Below are positions 1-5,909 of a stretch of 8,235 nt of DNA, piece by piece. The notes under the pieces are model-generated. The model saw only the letters and a program-made list of their open reading frames with translations. It had not been told where the DNA came from and did no database searches. A program made the position numbers and the translations under genes. The DNA comes from Candidatus Bathyarchaeota archaeon. Lineage in GTDB: Archaea > Thermoproteota > Bathyarchaeia > Bathyarchaeales > UBA233. Location: positions 1 to 8,235 of the forward strand of contig JAMDCS010000115.1 in assembly GCA_023488835.1 (NCBI GenBank), given 5' to 3'. Numbering within the stretch: position 1 is the first letter of the stretch; every line of letters begins with the position of its first letter.

Positions 1-1
1 C

Positions 2-2452
2 AATGAAGAATTAACCACTCTAAATGACGAATTAAAGAACCGCAATCAAGCTCTCGCCAGACTAAACGACAACCTATCGAACCTAACCAGAAATGTTGAT
101 CCAGCCGTAGTGATGGTGGATGGTAACCTAAAGATTAGACTTTTCACGCCCTCCGCTCAAAAGATTCTAAATCTTGTTCCTTCTGACACTGGGCTGCCAA
201 TATCTAACGTGCATCTTGCCATTTCGGTTCCAGATTTGGAAAAAACCATCTCAGAAGTAATTGCAACGCTTGGCGCAGTGAATATGGAAGTTAGTGACGA
301 GAAGGGACGCTTTTATGAAATGCGGGTTCGACCATACATTACTGAAGAAAACAGAATTGACGGTGCGGTTTTATCATTCATAGATGTTGATGTGATGAAG
401 AAACATGAAGGTGAAGTGCAGGTCGAAAAGGAAAAGTACAGAACTCTTGCAGAAAACTCACCAGATATCATTGCGCGGATTGACAGAAACATGCGCTACT
501 TGTACGTCAATTCAGCTGTTGAAAAAATAAATGGGATATCTCCATCGGCATTAGCAACCCATCCAAACGAAGAAATTGGTTTGCCAAAGAAACTGGCTGA
601 AACATGGAATAAACTTCTGCAGAACGTCATCCAAGCTGGAAAAGAAGAAAAAGGCGAAATTGAGTTTCCAAGCCTAACAGGAACCAGAATTTATCAATAT
701 GTTATCGTTCCCGAATTTTCCATCAATGGTGCCGTCGAAACTACACTGTCCTTATTCAAAGATACCACCGAGGGCAAGAAAGCAATGGATACGGCGCGGG
801 CAAGTTTGGAGCGTTACCGGTCTTTTGTGGAAGTTTCAGGAGAGTTGGGATGGGTTGCTAATGCCGATGGAGAAGTTTTAGAAGACATACCCTCATGGAG
901 GAAGTTTACCGGCCAGACCTATGAAGAGGTTAAGGGCTGGGGCTGGTCCAACGCACTGCACCCCGACGACCTTGAACACACAACACAAGTTTGGAATCGA
1001 ACCATTAAAACAAAAAGCAGATATGAAGTCGAATATCGGGTCCGCAGATATGACGGCGTTTATCGTCTTTTTGCAGTGCACGGTGTTCCAGTGTTCAAGA
1101 AAGATGGAAGCGTCCTTGAATGGGTTGGCACTTGCATAGACATTACTGAGAGCAGAGACATGGAGCAGGGGCTAACTATTTCTCTTGGAAAATCGCGGAC
1201 ACGTGAATCTGAAATTGCAGCCCTTTTGAAAGCATCAAGATCAGTTTTGCAGAACAAGAAATTTCAGTATTCGGCAAGGGCCATATTTGATGTCTGCAAA
1301 GAACTGCTCGGAGCAACAGCTGGCTATGTTGCCCTCTTAAGCAACGATGGAAAAGAAAACGAGGTTTTGTTTTTGGATTCAGGCATGCTTCCTTGCACGG
1401 TTGATCCTTCGCTTCCGATGCCTATTCGAGGACTCCGAGCCGAAGTATATCGCTCTGGGAAAGTGGCGATTGAGAATAACTTTAAGCAAAGCGAATGGAA
1501 AAAATTTATGCCTCCAGGACATGTCCATCTCAAAAACGTATTATTTGCACCATTAATGGTTGAACAGCGAACGGTTGGAGTAATCGGGTTAGCTAATAAA
1601 GCAGGAGATTTCACCAAACGCGATGCTGAAATGGCAATGGCATTTGGAGAAATTGCCTCAGTTGCCCTAGCCAACAGCCAAATGCTGGAAAAGTTGGAAG
1701 AAAACGAAAAAGAGTTGAAGGCACACTCTGAACATTTGGAAGCGCTCGTTGAAGAACGAACCAAGAAGCTTCGGGACTCTGAACGGTTGGCAGCCATCGG
1801 CGAGACGGCAGGCATGGTTGGTCATGACATTCGCAATCCACTCCAATCCATCATCGGCGAACTCTACTTGGCAAGAAATAACCTTGAATCGTTGCCTGAT
1901 AGCCACGCTAAAGAAGATGTAAAGGAAAGCATCGGCTACATTGAGGAACAGCTAATCTACGTGAACAAAATCGTGCAAGATCTCCAAGACTATGCAAAAA
2001 TGCCTAAGCCCCAATTGCAGGAAACTAACCTTGAAAAAACCGTTCAAGATGTTTTTTCGTCGATGAATGTTCCCGATACTATTACTGTTTCTTATTCTTT
2101 GGAAGAGGGCTTTCCGAAAATTATCACTGACCCGCTGTACGTGAAAAGGATAATTACAAACCTGACCTCAAATGCTGTACAAGCCATGCCCAACGGAGGA
2201 AAACTGGACATAACTGGGACATGCAAATCCAAGAAAGTGATCATCACAGTTGCAGACACGGGTGAAGGCATATCTGACGATGCGAAAGAAAAGCTCTTCA
2301 AGCCATTGTTCACCACCAAATCCAAGGGTCAAGGCTTTGGCTTAGCTGTAGTCAAGAAGCTAACTGAAGCATTAGAGGGCAAAGTGACCGTTGAAAGCAC
2401 AGTTGGAAAGGGGACACGATTCACCTTAGAATTCCCAATGACCCAGAATTAA
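2..2452 (+). CDS. Sensor histidine kinase with PAS and GAF domains, probably the C-terminal part of a CheB/CheR-PAS-kinase fusion (5' partial)
   Basis: The frame is open from base 2, so the gene runs off the left edge; an ATG at 110 lies inside a conserved domain and is not the start. Counting codons from base 2, the first ~25 form an Asn/Glu/Leu-rich coiled coil (NEELTTLNDELKNRNQAL). A PAS domain follows (~26-131, with FTPSAQKILNLVPSDTG). This linker-PAS pair is characteristic of proteins that carry CheB methylesterase and CheR methyltransferase domains upstream. Next come a PAS (~146-261), a PAS with PAC end WVGTCIDITE (~265-390), a GAF (~413-560), a coiled coil, and a HisKA H-box GHDIRNP with the phosphoacceptor His at 1823-1825. 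The ATPase domain shows the N-box (Asn 2171-2173), DTGEGI (Asp 2255-2257) and GQGFGL (2327-2344). No membrane segment or receiver domain is visible, so it is probably a cytoplasmic sensor that phosphorylates an unlinked partner. The kinase is certain; the CheB/CheR part is inferred from the linker. Confidence 0.93.
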   Translation, partial: NEELTTLNDELKNRNQALARLNDNLSNLTRNVDPAVVMVDGNLKIRLFTPSAQKILNLVPSDTGLPISNVHLAISVPDLEKTISEVIATLGAVNMEVSDEKGRFYEMRVRPYITEENRIDGAVLSFIDVDVMKKHEGEVQVEKEKYRTLAENSPDIIARIDRNMRYLYVNSAVEKINGISPSALATHPNEEIGLPKKLAETWNKLLQNVIQAGKEEKGEIEFPSLTGTRIYQYVIVPEFSINGAVETTLSLFKDTTEGKKAMDTARASLERYRSFVEVSGELGWVANADGEVLEDIPSWRKFTGQTYEEVKGWGWSNALHPDDLEHTTQVWNRTIKTKSRYEVEYRVRRYDGVYRLFAVHGVPVFKKDGSVLEWVGTCIDITESRDMEQGLTISLGKSRTRESEIAALLKASRSVLQNKKFQYSARAIFDVCKELLGATAGYVALLSNDGKENEVLFLDSGMLPCTVDPSLPMPIRGLRAEVYRSGKVAIENNFKQSEWKKFMPPGHVHLKNVLFAPLMVEQRTVGVIGLANKAGDFTKRDAEMAMAFGEIASVALANSQMLEKLEENEKELKAHSEHLEALVEERTKKLRDSERLAAIGETAGMVGHDIRNPLQSIIGELYLARNNLESLPDSHAKEDVKESIGYIEEQLIYVNKIVQDLQDYAKMPKPQLQETNLEKTVQDVFSSMNVPDTITVSYSLEEGFPKIITDPLYVKRIITNLTSNAVQAMPNGGKLDITGTCKSKKVIITVADTGEGISDDAKEKLFKPLFTTKSKGQGFGLAVVKKLTEALEGKVTVESTVGKGTRFTLEFPMTQN

Positions 2453-2464
2453 TGGTAAACGAAT

Positions 2465-2968
2465 TTATGATTTATGTTGTTTGATGAGTTTGGATAGGTT
2501 GATGACTTCGAGGTCGCCGCTACATCTGGGGCAGGTGCTTTGGATTTGGGGTGCTTTTGCGCCGATTTTCATTGGTGCTCCACAGTGGCAACAGTAATAC
2601 GTCAGGGTTTGTCCTTTTTCCGAGAGGGTTTTGACGAGGGCAGCTGCTTCTTTTTGCTCTTCAGTTAATTCATTTTTCTTTTTTGAGCTTGCTTTTTGTT
2701 CGGTGGAATAATTTCTGCAGGTTTCCGCTTGAACAAAATATGTGTTAAACCCAACTTTCACAGGCACCAACGCTTTCCCAATTTTCTCGCAGGATTCCTC
2801 ATCGAAGTAACCGCAATCTTCACAGGTCTTCTTCTGAGCATACTCCTTCTGGAGTTTCCATAGGCAATCCGCACAATAAGTCTGCTCCTCACCGTTTAGA
2901 CTCACAATCAAGCCTTTACCGGAGAAGGATTTCTTGCAACCATAACATTCAGACCGCATGGTGTTCAC
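2465..2968 (-). CDS. Cys-rich small protein with three predicted zinc-binding sites
   Basis: This is a 167-residue soluble protein with 13 cysteines. They fall into three sets of four. C8/C11 with C32/C35 resemble a treble-clef or LIM-like knuckle. C49/C52 with C60 and C84 form a CxxC-x7-C-x23-C set. C126/C129 with C146/C149 form a classical zinc ribbon (CCHC...CPRC). C127 is extra. A Lys/Glu-rich helix (~90-118) separates the middle site from the ribbon. I do not recognise a named family. Zinc ribbons of this type mediate nucleic-acid or protein contacts, but no partner can be named. The start is GTG 2968 or ATG 2959; a TATA-like box near 2997 suits a leaderless or nearly leaderless start at the GTG. 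The gene is convergent with the kinase gene, 12 bases apart, and may be the last gene of a run with the MarC gene, 125 bases upstream. Confidence 0.8.
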   Translation of the reverse strand: MNTMRSECYGCKKSFSGKGLIVSLNGEEQTYCADCLWKLQKEYAQKKTCEDCGYFDEESCEKIGKALVPVKVGFNTYFVQAETCRNYSTEQKASSKKKNELTEEQKEAAALVKTLSEKGQTLTYYCCHCGAPMKIGAKAPQIQSTCPRCSGDLEVINLSKLIKQHKS

Positions 2969-2990
2969 GTTGGAAATTACACTTGGATAA

Positions 2991-3003
2991 GGTTTTATTT
3001 ATG
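2991..3003 (-). promoter_or_regulatory. Possible TATA box of the zinc-protein gene
   Basis: On the minus strand the sequence reads ATAAATAAAACC, centred near 2997, about 29 bases before GTG 2968. Archaeal transcription usually starts about 25 bases after the TATA centre, which would give an almost leaderless mRNA. The 125-base gap after the MarC gene leaves room for a separate promoter. The match is loose. Confidence 0.35.
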
Positions 3004-3093
3004 GTTGATGGGCTTTGGTGGAAATTTCTTACTATAGGTTACAGTGGGAATTCACCCATCTAAAAACCAATATGTTCAACCCTGAAATTACGG

Positions 3094-3744
3094 TTATACG
3101 ACAAAATGAGTTACCCCCGTCAAGATGTACTGGATTGCGATGGCTGCAATGAGTAACGCCATGACCCTTGCTATTACCAATGACCCTGTTTTGCCTAAAA
3201 ACCTGTAAATCTTGTTTATGAACCTTAGAATGACCCATGTTAAAGATAACACAATTACTACTGCCAGAATCGCTGCTACGGTGCCGTAGGCTTGAAGGTT
3301 AAATATGGTTGTAGTTATGGCTCCAGGACCCACCAGCAGCGGAATAGCGATGGGAACTGCGCCCATGCTTTCAGGAGATTCAACGTTTTCATGCATACTT
3401 CCCGAAATCAAAATCCTAATCGAAATAATGAGCAGTAGTAAGCCGCCTGCAACTTCAAAACTGTAAATGGACAAACCAAAAATATTCAGAATCTCTTGCC
3501 CCGTGAATGCAAAAACCAAAAGCAAAATGAAGCTGACCAGCGTTGCAACGTTGTAAACTTTCTTCCTTGGGGCATCTGCCATTTTGTCGGTTAAGCCCAT
3601 GAAAATGGGAATGTTGCCAAACGGATCAACGATGATGAAAAGCGCTATTACAGCTTTACCTAATTCCGATATAAAATCCAACGTGTCAACCCCAAATTCT
3701 CTGCATAACAGCTTACTCGGGATTCGATAAAAACATAACGGCAT
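3094..3744 (-). CDS. MarC family (UPF0056) integral membrane protein
   Basis: This 216-residue protein has about six membrane segments (roughly 27-50, 63-81, 90-113, 118-135, 145-166, 180-201). It carries the MarC-family marks: IVDPFGNIPIFMGLT (~38-52, replacing the common NPxGNxP), VPIAIPLLVGPGAITTTI (~120-137), and a closing helix ARVMALLIAAIAIQYILTG. The family was named from the E. coli mar region, but a role in antibiotic resistance has not been upheld and the substrate is unknown. The first ~21 residues are hydrophilic and not family-like. A TTG at 3681-3679 (before DFISELGKAV) would give the usual N-terminus, so the true start may lie downstream of ATG 3744. The gene lies 36 bases after the hydrolase-like gene on the same strand and may be cotranscribed with it. 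Confidence 0.9.
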   Translation of the reverse strand: MPLCFYRIPSKLLCREFGVDTLDFISELGKAVIALFIIVDPFGNIPIFMGLTDKMADAPRKKVYNVATLVSFILLLVFAFTGQEILNIFGLSIYSFEVAGGLLLLIISIRILISGSMHENVESPESMGAVPIAIPLLVGPGAITTTIFNLQAYGTVAAILAVVIVLSLTWVILRFINKIYRFLGKTGSLVIARVMALLIAAIAIQYILTGVTHFVV

Positions 3745-3755
3745 GCGATGGGAAT

Positions 3756-3777
3756 GCTAAAAAATTAAAGTTTAAGG
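3756..3777 (-). promoter_or_regulatory. T-rich spacer before the MarC gene: weak TATA-like box or termination tract
   Basis: On the minus strand the 36-base spacer reads TTAAACTTTAATTTTTTAGC. It could be a TATA-like element serving a leaderless MarC start, or a T-tract that partly terminates transcripts from the upstream gene. The sequence alone does not separate these readings. Confidence 0.25.
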
Positions 3778-3780
3778 AAA

Positions 3781-4689
3781 TTATTTGATGATTTTTTCCC
3801 AGCTTGCAACCCGATCAAGGACTTCCTGCACTGGTTTTCCACCGTAACTCTTAAGCCGCTCTCTGAGTTGGGTGTTTTCGACGGATGCTTTCTGAAAATC
3901 CAGCATCTGGCTGGCGCCGTCAGTTAAATAGAGGAATCCGTCTGAACCTGCGCGTGCACAGCGAACCGTAACCGTCAGCAACTCCTCGGTAGTTGGCACA
4001 TCCTTGGGGTTGTCGCCTGGACCGAAAACGTACAGGCTGATGTAGAAGGGTTTTTTGAGCAGCTTCTTGAAGCCGCGTGCAAGCATCTCCCAGTACCAGG
4101 GTGTGGCATAGTTTTTGCTGAACATCACAACATTGAAGGCGTCAGCGTACTTGGCTAAATCGTCAAAGTCTACGCCGTAACGTTCACAGGAGGTTATGGG
4201 GTCAGGTTGGAGGCTTAAGACGAGTTCTTTTTTGACTGCATCTCGAATTTGGGCAATGTAGTCGGTGACTTCTTTTCTGCGCCATTCAAACCAGTTAAGA
4301 CCGCTCTTTTTCCATAGCTCGTTGCATCGAGGGCATGTACAGTGGTCATGGTCAGCGAAATATTGGCTATTTAACCATATCCCCGGCGATTGTCTATCCA
4401 CATCCGCGATGTATTTGAGTTGTTCCTCTCGATATTCCGGATGCGTCGCGCACACGACACTCCAGTAGATGTTGAAGTTGTTGTTTCCAAATTTGGCGGG
4501 ACCCAGAGGGGATTGGGAAACCCAGTCAGGATGGTTTTGTACGGTTAGAGTGTCTGCGAAGACGGCGATGTTGCTGTACATGTCTTGCACTGGCGGAAGC
4601 CTTATGCCTGTTTCTGGTTTGACCCGCAGAACGTGGAAGTCGAAACCTTGGGGTTTTTGGGGTTGAAACGTGAATGAGCCAAACTTCAT
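3781..4689 (-). CDS. Putative TIM-barrel glycoside-hydrolase-like protein, function unknown
   Basis: This is a 302-residue protein without signal peptide or membrane segments, so it is probably cytoplasmic. Alternating hydrophobic strands and amphipathic helices suggest a (beta/alpha) barrel. The central block, PGIWLNSQYFADHDHCTCPRC (102-122) then WFEWRRKEVTDYIAQIRDAV (133-152), resembles uncharacterised glycosyl-hydrolase-like families. In those, a strand ending in acidic residues precedes a Cys-x-Cys-x-x-Cys loop and a W-x-x-W-R helix. Acidic or His candidates for a catalytic or metal site are D113, H114, D115, H116 and E135, with C117/C119/C122 beside them. Later strands include ELVLSLQPDP, AFNVVMFSKNY, PFYISLYVFGPGD and GFLYLTDGAS. 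No catalytic pair can be assigned with confidence. It starts at ATG 4689, about 43 bases after a TATA-like box, and leads the minus-strand run. The fold assignment is moderate; the substrate is unknown. Confidence 0.75.
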   Translation of the reverse strand: MKFGSFTFQPQKPQGFDFHVLRVKPETGIRLPPVQDMYSNIAVFADTLTVQNHPDWVSQSPLGPAKFGNNNFNIYWSVVCATHPEYREEQLKYIADVDRQSPGIWLNSQYFADHDHCTCPRCNELWKKSGLNWFEWRRKEVTDYIAQIRDAVKKELVLSLQPDPITSCERYGVDFDDLAKYADAFNVVMFSKNYATPWYWEMLARGFKKLLKKPFYISLYVFGPGDNPKDVPTTEELLTVTVRCARAGSDGFLYLTDGASQMLDFQKASVENTQLRERLKSYGGKPVQEVLDRVASWEKIIK

Positions 4690-4726
4690 AATCTGGTGCG
4701 CCTTTTACGCAAAGAAGCGATTGTGT

Positions 4727-4738
4727 CGTTATAAGGTT
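4727..4738 (-). promoter_or_regulatory. Possible TATA box for the hydrolase-like gene
   Basis: On the minus strand the sequence reads AACCTTATAACG, centred near 4732. Starting 25 bases on would place the mRNA 5' end near 4707, with a leader of about 18 bases containing AAAGGCG, a weak ribosome-binding match, before ATG 4689. Confidence 0.4.
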
Positions 4739-5118
4739 TTTGTGCAAAGGGCGCTGTTTCTTAATTGTTTAGTTTTATGATGCGTTAGTCTCCTTTTTTG
4801 GAAATAATTGCGCTCTGAGCGCTGCCTGTGGCAACCTGCACAACCAGAAAGCAACGGACACCTCAATCTGATGACAAAAAGCAATCTTTATCGCATTCCA
4901 CTGGTTGTTGATGTGGTATAGGGACTTTTCTGCCACAACTACTAAAGAAAAAGCAAACATTAAGAACTAAACATCTCTGAAACCCAAGAAACTAGAAACT
5001 GAACTGCGCTGGGGAATTTATGTGTGGTTTGGCTCTTTAGAGCTGTTTTAAGAAACATTGAGAGAAAATGTGGTTAAACAAGTGAATAGGCTGATTGTGT
5101 TTTTATGTTCAACTGGGT

Positions 5119-5131
5119 AGTTTTAAATACT
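5119..5131 (+). promoter_or_regulatory. Probable TATA box of the Lrp-type gene
   Basis: AGTTTTAAATACT is a fair archaeal TATA box. It predicts a start near 5150 and a leader of about 125 bases before GTG 5277, long for an archaeal mRNA. Just downstream lie TTGC-GT-GCAA (5131-5140) and a repeated GTGCA, which could be a regulatory site at the start region. Confidence 0.45.
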
Positions 5132-5267
5132 TGCGTGCAATAAGTGTGCAGTAAAAGGCAAAAATAACCAAACAGACGTTAAACAACCTTGAGAGCGAGA
5201 ATCATGCAACCGAGCAAAGAACCCAGCCATCTTAACTTAACCCCAATTGCATAAGCTACTTTACGAA

Positions 5268-5273
5268 GAGGTC
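5268..5273 (+). promoter_or_regulatory. Ribosome binding site that sets the start of the Lrp-type gene at GTG 5277
   Basis: GAGGTC complements the 3' end of archaeal 16S rRNA and sits four bases from its GAGGT core to GTG 5277. The longer in-frame TTG at 5247 has no such site and would place this element inside the coding region, so GTG 5277 is preferred. Confidence 0.65.
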
Positions 5274-5276
5274 CAT

Positions 5277-5747
5277 GTGAGAAAAAAACTAAACCAAAAA
5301 TCGGAAATCGACAAAGTTGATCTCCAAATTCTAAGTCTACTGCAGGAAGATTGCCATTTAAGCTTCCGAAAACTAGCTGACAAAATACATATCTCAGGCG
5401 TCATGGCGGCGTCAAGAATCGAAAACCTTGAGGACAAAAGCATAGTAAAGGGCTATACTACAATTCTCGACCCAATTAAGTTAGGGTATGATTTAACGGC
5501 TGTAATTTTCATTCAAACTGAGGGCGGGTACATTAAGGATTTAGAAAATGAGTTGTCACAAATAGCTAACGTTATTGCTATTTATGAAATTACGGGGGAC
5601 TTTGATGTAGTGGCGATTGTTAAGCTTAAAGATAGGGATAGTTTGAATACTTTGATTAAGAATTTGCTTGTGACTCCACACATCAAGAAAACGATGACTA
5701 ACATTACGCTTAATGTTGTGAAAGAGGACTTTAAGATAGAGCTGTGA
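5277..5747 (+). CDS. Lrp/AsnC family transcriptional regulator
   Basis: From GTG 5277 this encodes 156 residues, the usual length for the family. Residues ~11-60 form the winged helix-turn-helix (IDKVDLQILSLLQED, then FRKLADKIHIS and SRIENLEDKSIVKGY). The linker TTILDPIKLGYDLTAVIFIQ follows. Residues ~70-150 form the RAM ligand-binding and dimerisation domain, with the conserved turn YEITGDFDVVAIVKLKD (103-119). Such proteins form dimers or octamers that bind amino acids and repress or activate transcription; in archaea the Lrp-type Ptr2 activates from sites just upstream of the TATA box. The gene lies 162 bases upstream of amt on the same strand, which makes it a candidate regulator of nitrogen transport, by position only. 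A TTG start at 5247 would add ten residues but lacks a ribosome binding site. Confidence 0.93.
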   Translation: MRKKLNQKSEIDKVDLQILSLLQEDCHLSFRKLADKIHISGVMAASRIENLEDKSIVKGYTTILDPIKLGYDLTAVIFIQTEGGYIKDLENELSQIANVIAIYEITGDFDVVAIVKLKDRDSLNTLIKNLLVTPHIKKTMTNITLNVVKEDFKIEL

Positions 5748-5753
5748 TTTTTA

Positions 5754-5763
5754 AACAATTGTT
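5754..5763. repeat. Palindrome AACAATTGTT upstream of amt (copy 1)
   Basis: This perfect 10-base palindrome starts seven bases after the stop codon of the Lrp-type gene. The same sequence, with a preceding A, occurs at 7530-7540 upstream of the permease gene. It has no loop, so it is more likely a protein-binding site than an RNA hairpin. It could be chance in A/T-rich DNA. Confidence 0.45.
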
Positions 5764-5840
5764 AGGATAATTTTTATTCATCAGTTAATATATGCATTTT
5801 ATTGCGTAATTTATGTAAATATTTCCACTTTTTCGTAAAA

Positions 5841-5859
5841 GTTATGAACAAATCACAAC
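5841..5859. promoter_or_regulatory. Putative operator upstream of amt: GTTATGA-N5-TCACAAC
   Basis: This inverted repeat has 7-base arms, a 5-base spacer (ACAAA) and one mismatch. It matches the perfect copy at 7587-7605; the identical core TAAAAGTTATGAACAAATCA spans 5836-5855 and 7582-7601, preceded by TTTTTC in both. It ends five bases before the TTATAT box, the position used by archaeal activators next to the BRE. The binding protein is unknown; the adjacent Lrp-type protein is a candidate. Confidence 0.75.
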
Positions 5860-5861
5860 TA

Positions 5862-5872
5862 CACTTATATTA
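5862..5872 (+). promoter_or_regulatory. TATA box of amt
   Basis: CACTTATATTA is a strong archaeal TATA box. TTATAT starts at 5865, 45 bases before ATG 5910, predicting a short leader of about 18 bases. It lies 24 bases after the first base of the operator, the same as in the permease promoter. Confidence 0.7.
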
Positions 5873-5899
5873 CATACGTTCTAATCGTCTTATAAAAAT

Positions 5900-5904
5900 G
5901 GTGA
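5900..5904 (+). promoter_or_regulatory. Ribosome binding site of amt
   Basis: GGTGA matches the GGTGA of the archaeal Shine-Dalgarno consensus and lies five bases before ATG 5910. This supports the longer N-terminus over the internal ATG at 5985, which has no such site. Confidence 0.6.
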
Positions 5905-5909
5905 AATAA

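Larger units (their letters stand above)
4690..5276. other. Divergent intergenic region of about 590 bases with no convincing gene
   Basis: This stretch separates the minus-strand cluster from the Lrp-type gene. It holds the promoter of the hydrolase-like gene at its left end and a probable TATA box for the regulator near 5126. Between them I see no RNA gene or protein family. A 61-codon open frame on the minus strand (4775-4960) has no family-like features. A short hairpin GCTCT-TT-AGAGC lies at 5032-5043. The 11-mer GCAATCTTTAT at 4881-4891 recurs at 8130-8140. A 16-codon open frame (5204-5254) lies in the predicted leader of the regulator gene. Confidence 0.6.

Noticed and set aside
1324..1815. 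163-codon open frame antisense to the kinase gene
   Set aside because: It is Ser-rich and lies wholly opposite the GAF and H-box coding region, whose domains are clear; it is a shadow.
4775..4960. 61-codon open frame on the minus strand in the intergenic region
   Set aside because: It has no ribosome binding site or family-like pattern, and chance open frames of this length are common here.
5032..5043. Hairpin GCTCT-TT-AGAGC followed by TTTT, as a terminator
   Set aside because: No gene on the plus strand ends upstream of it, the loop is only two bases, and archaeal termination does not rely on such hairpins.
5898..5909. Four-codon frame ATG GTG AAA TAA directly abutting the amt start
   Set aside because: It contains the amt ribosome binding site itself and is too short to argue for function.
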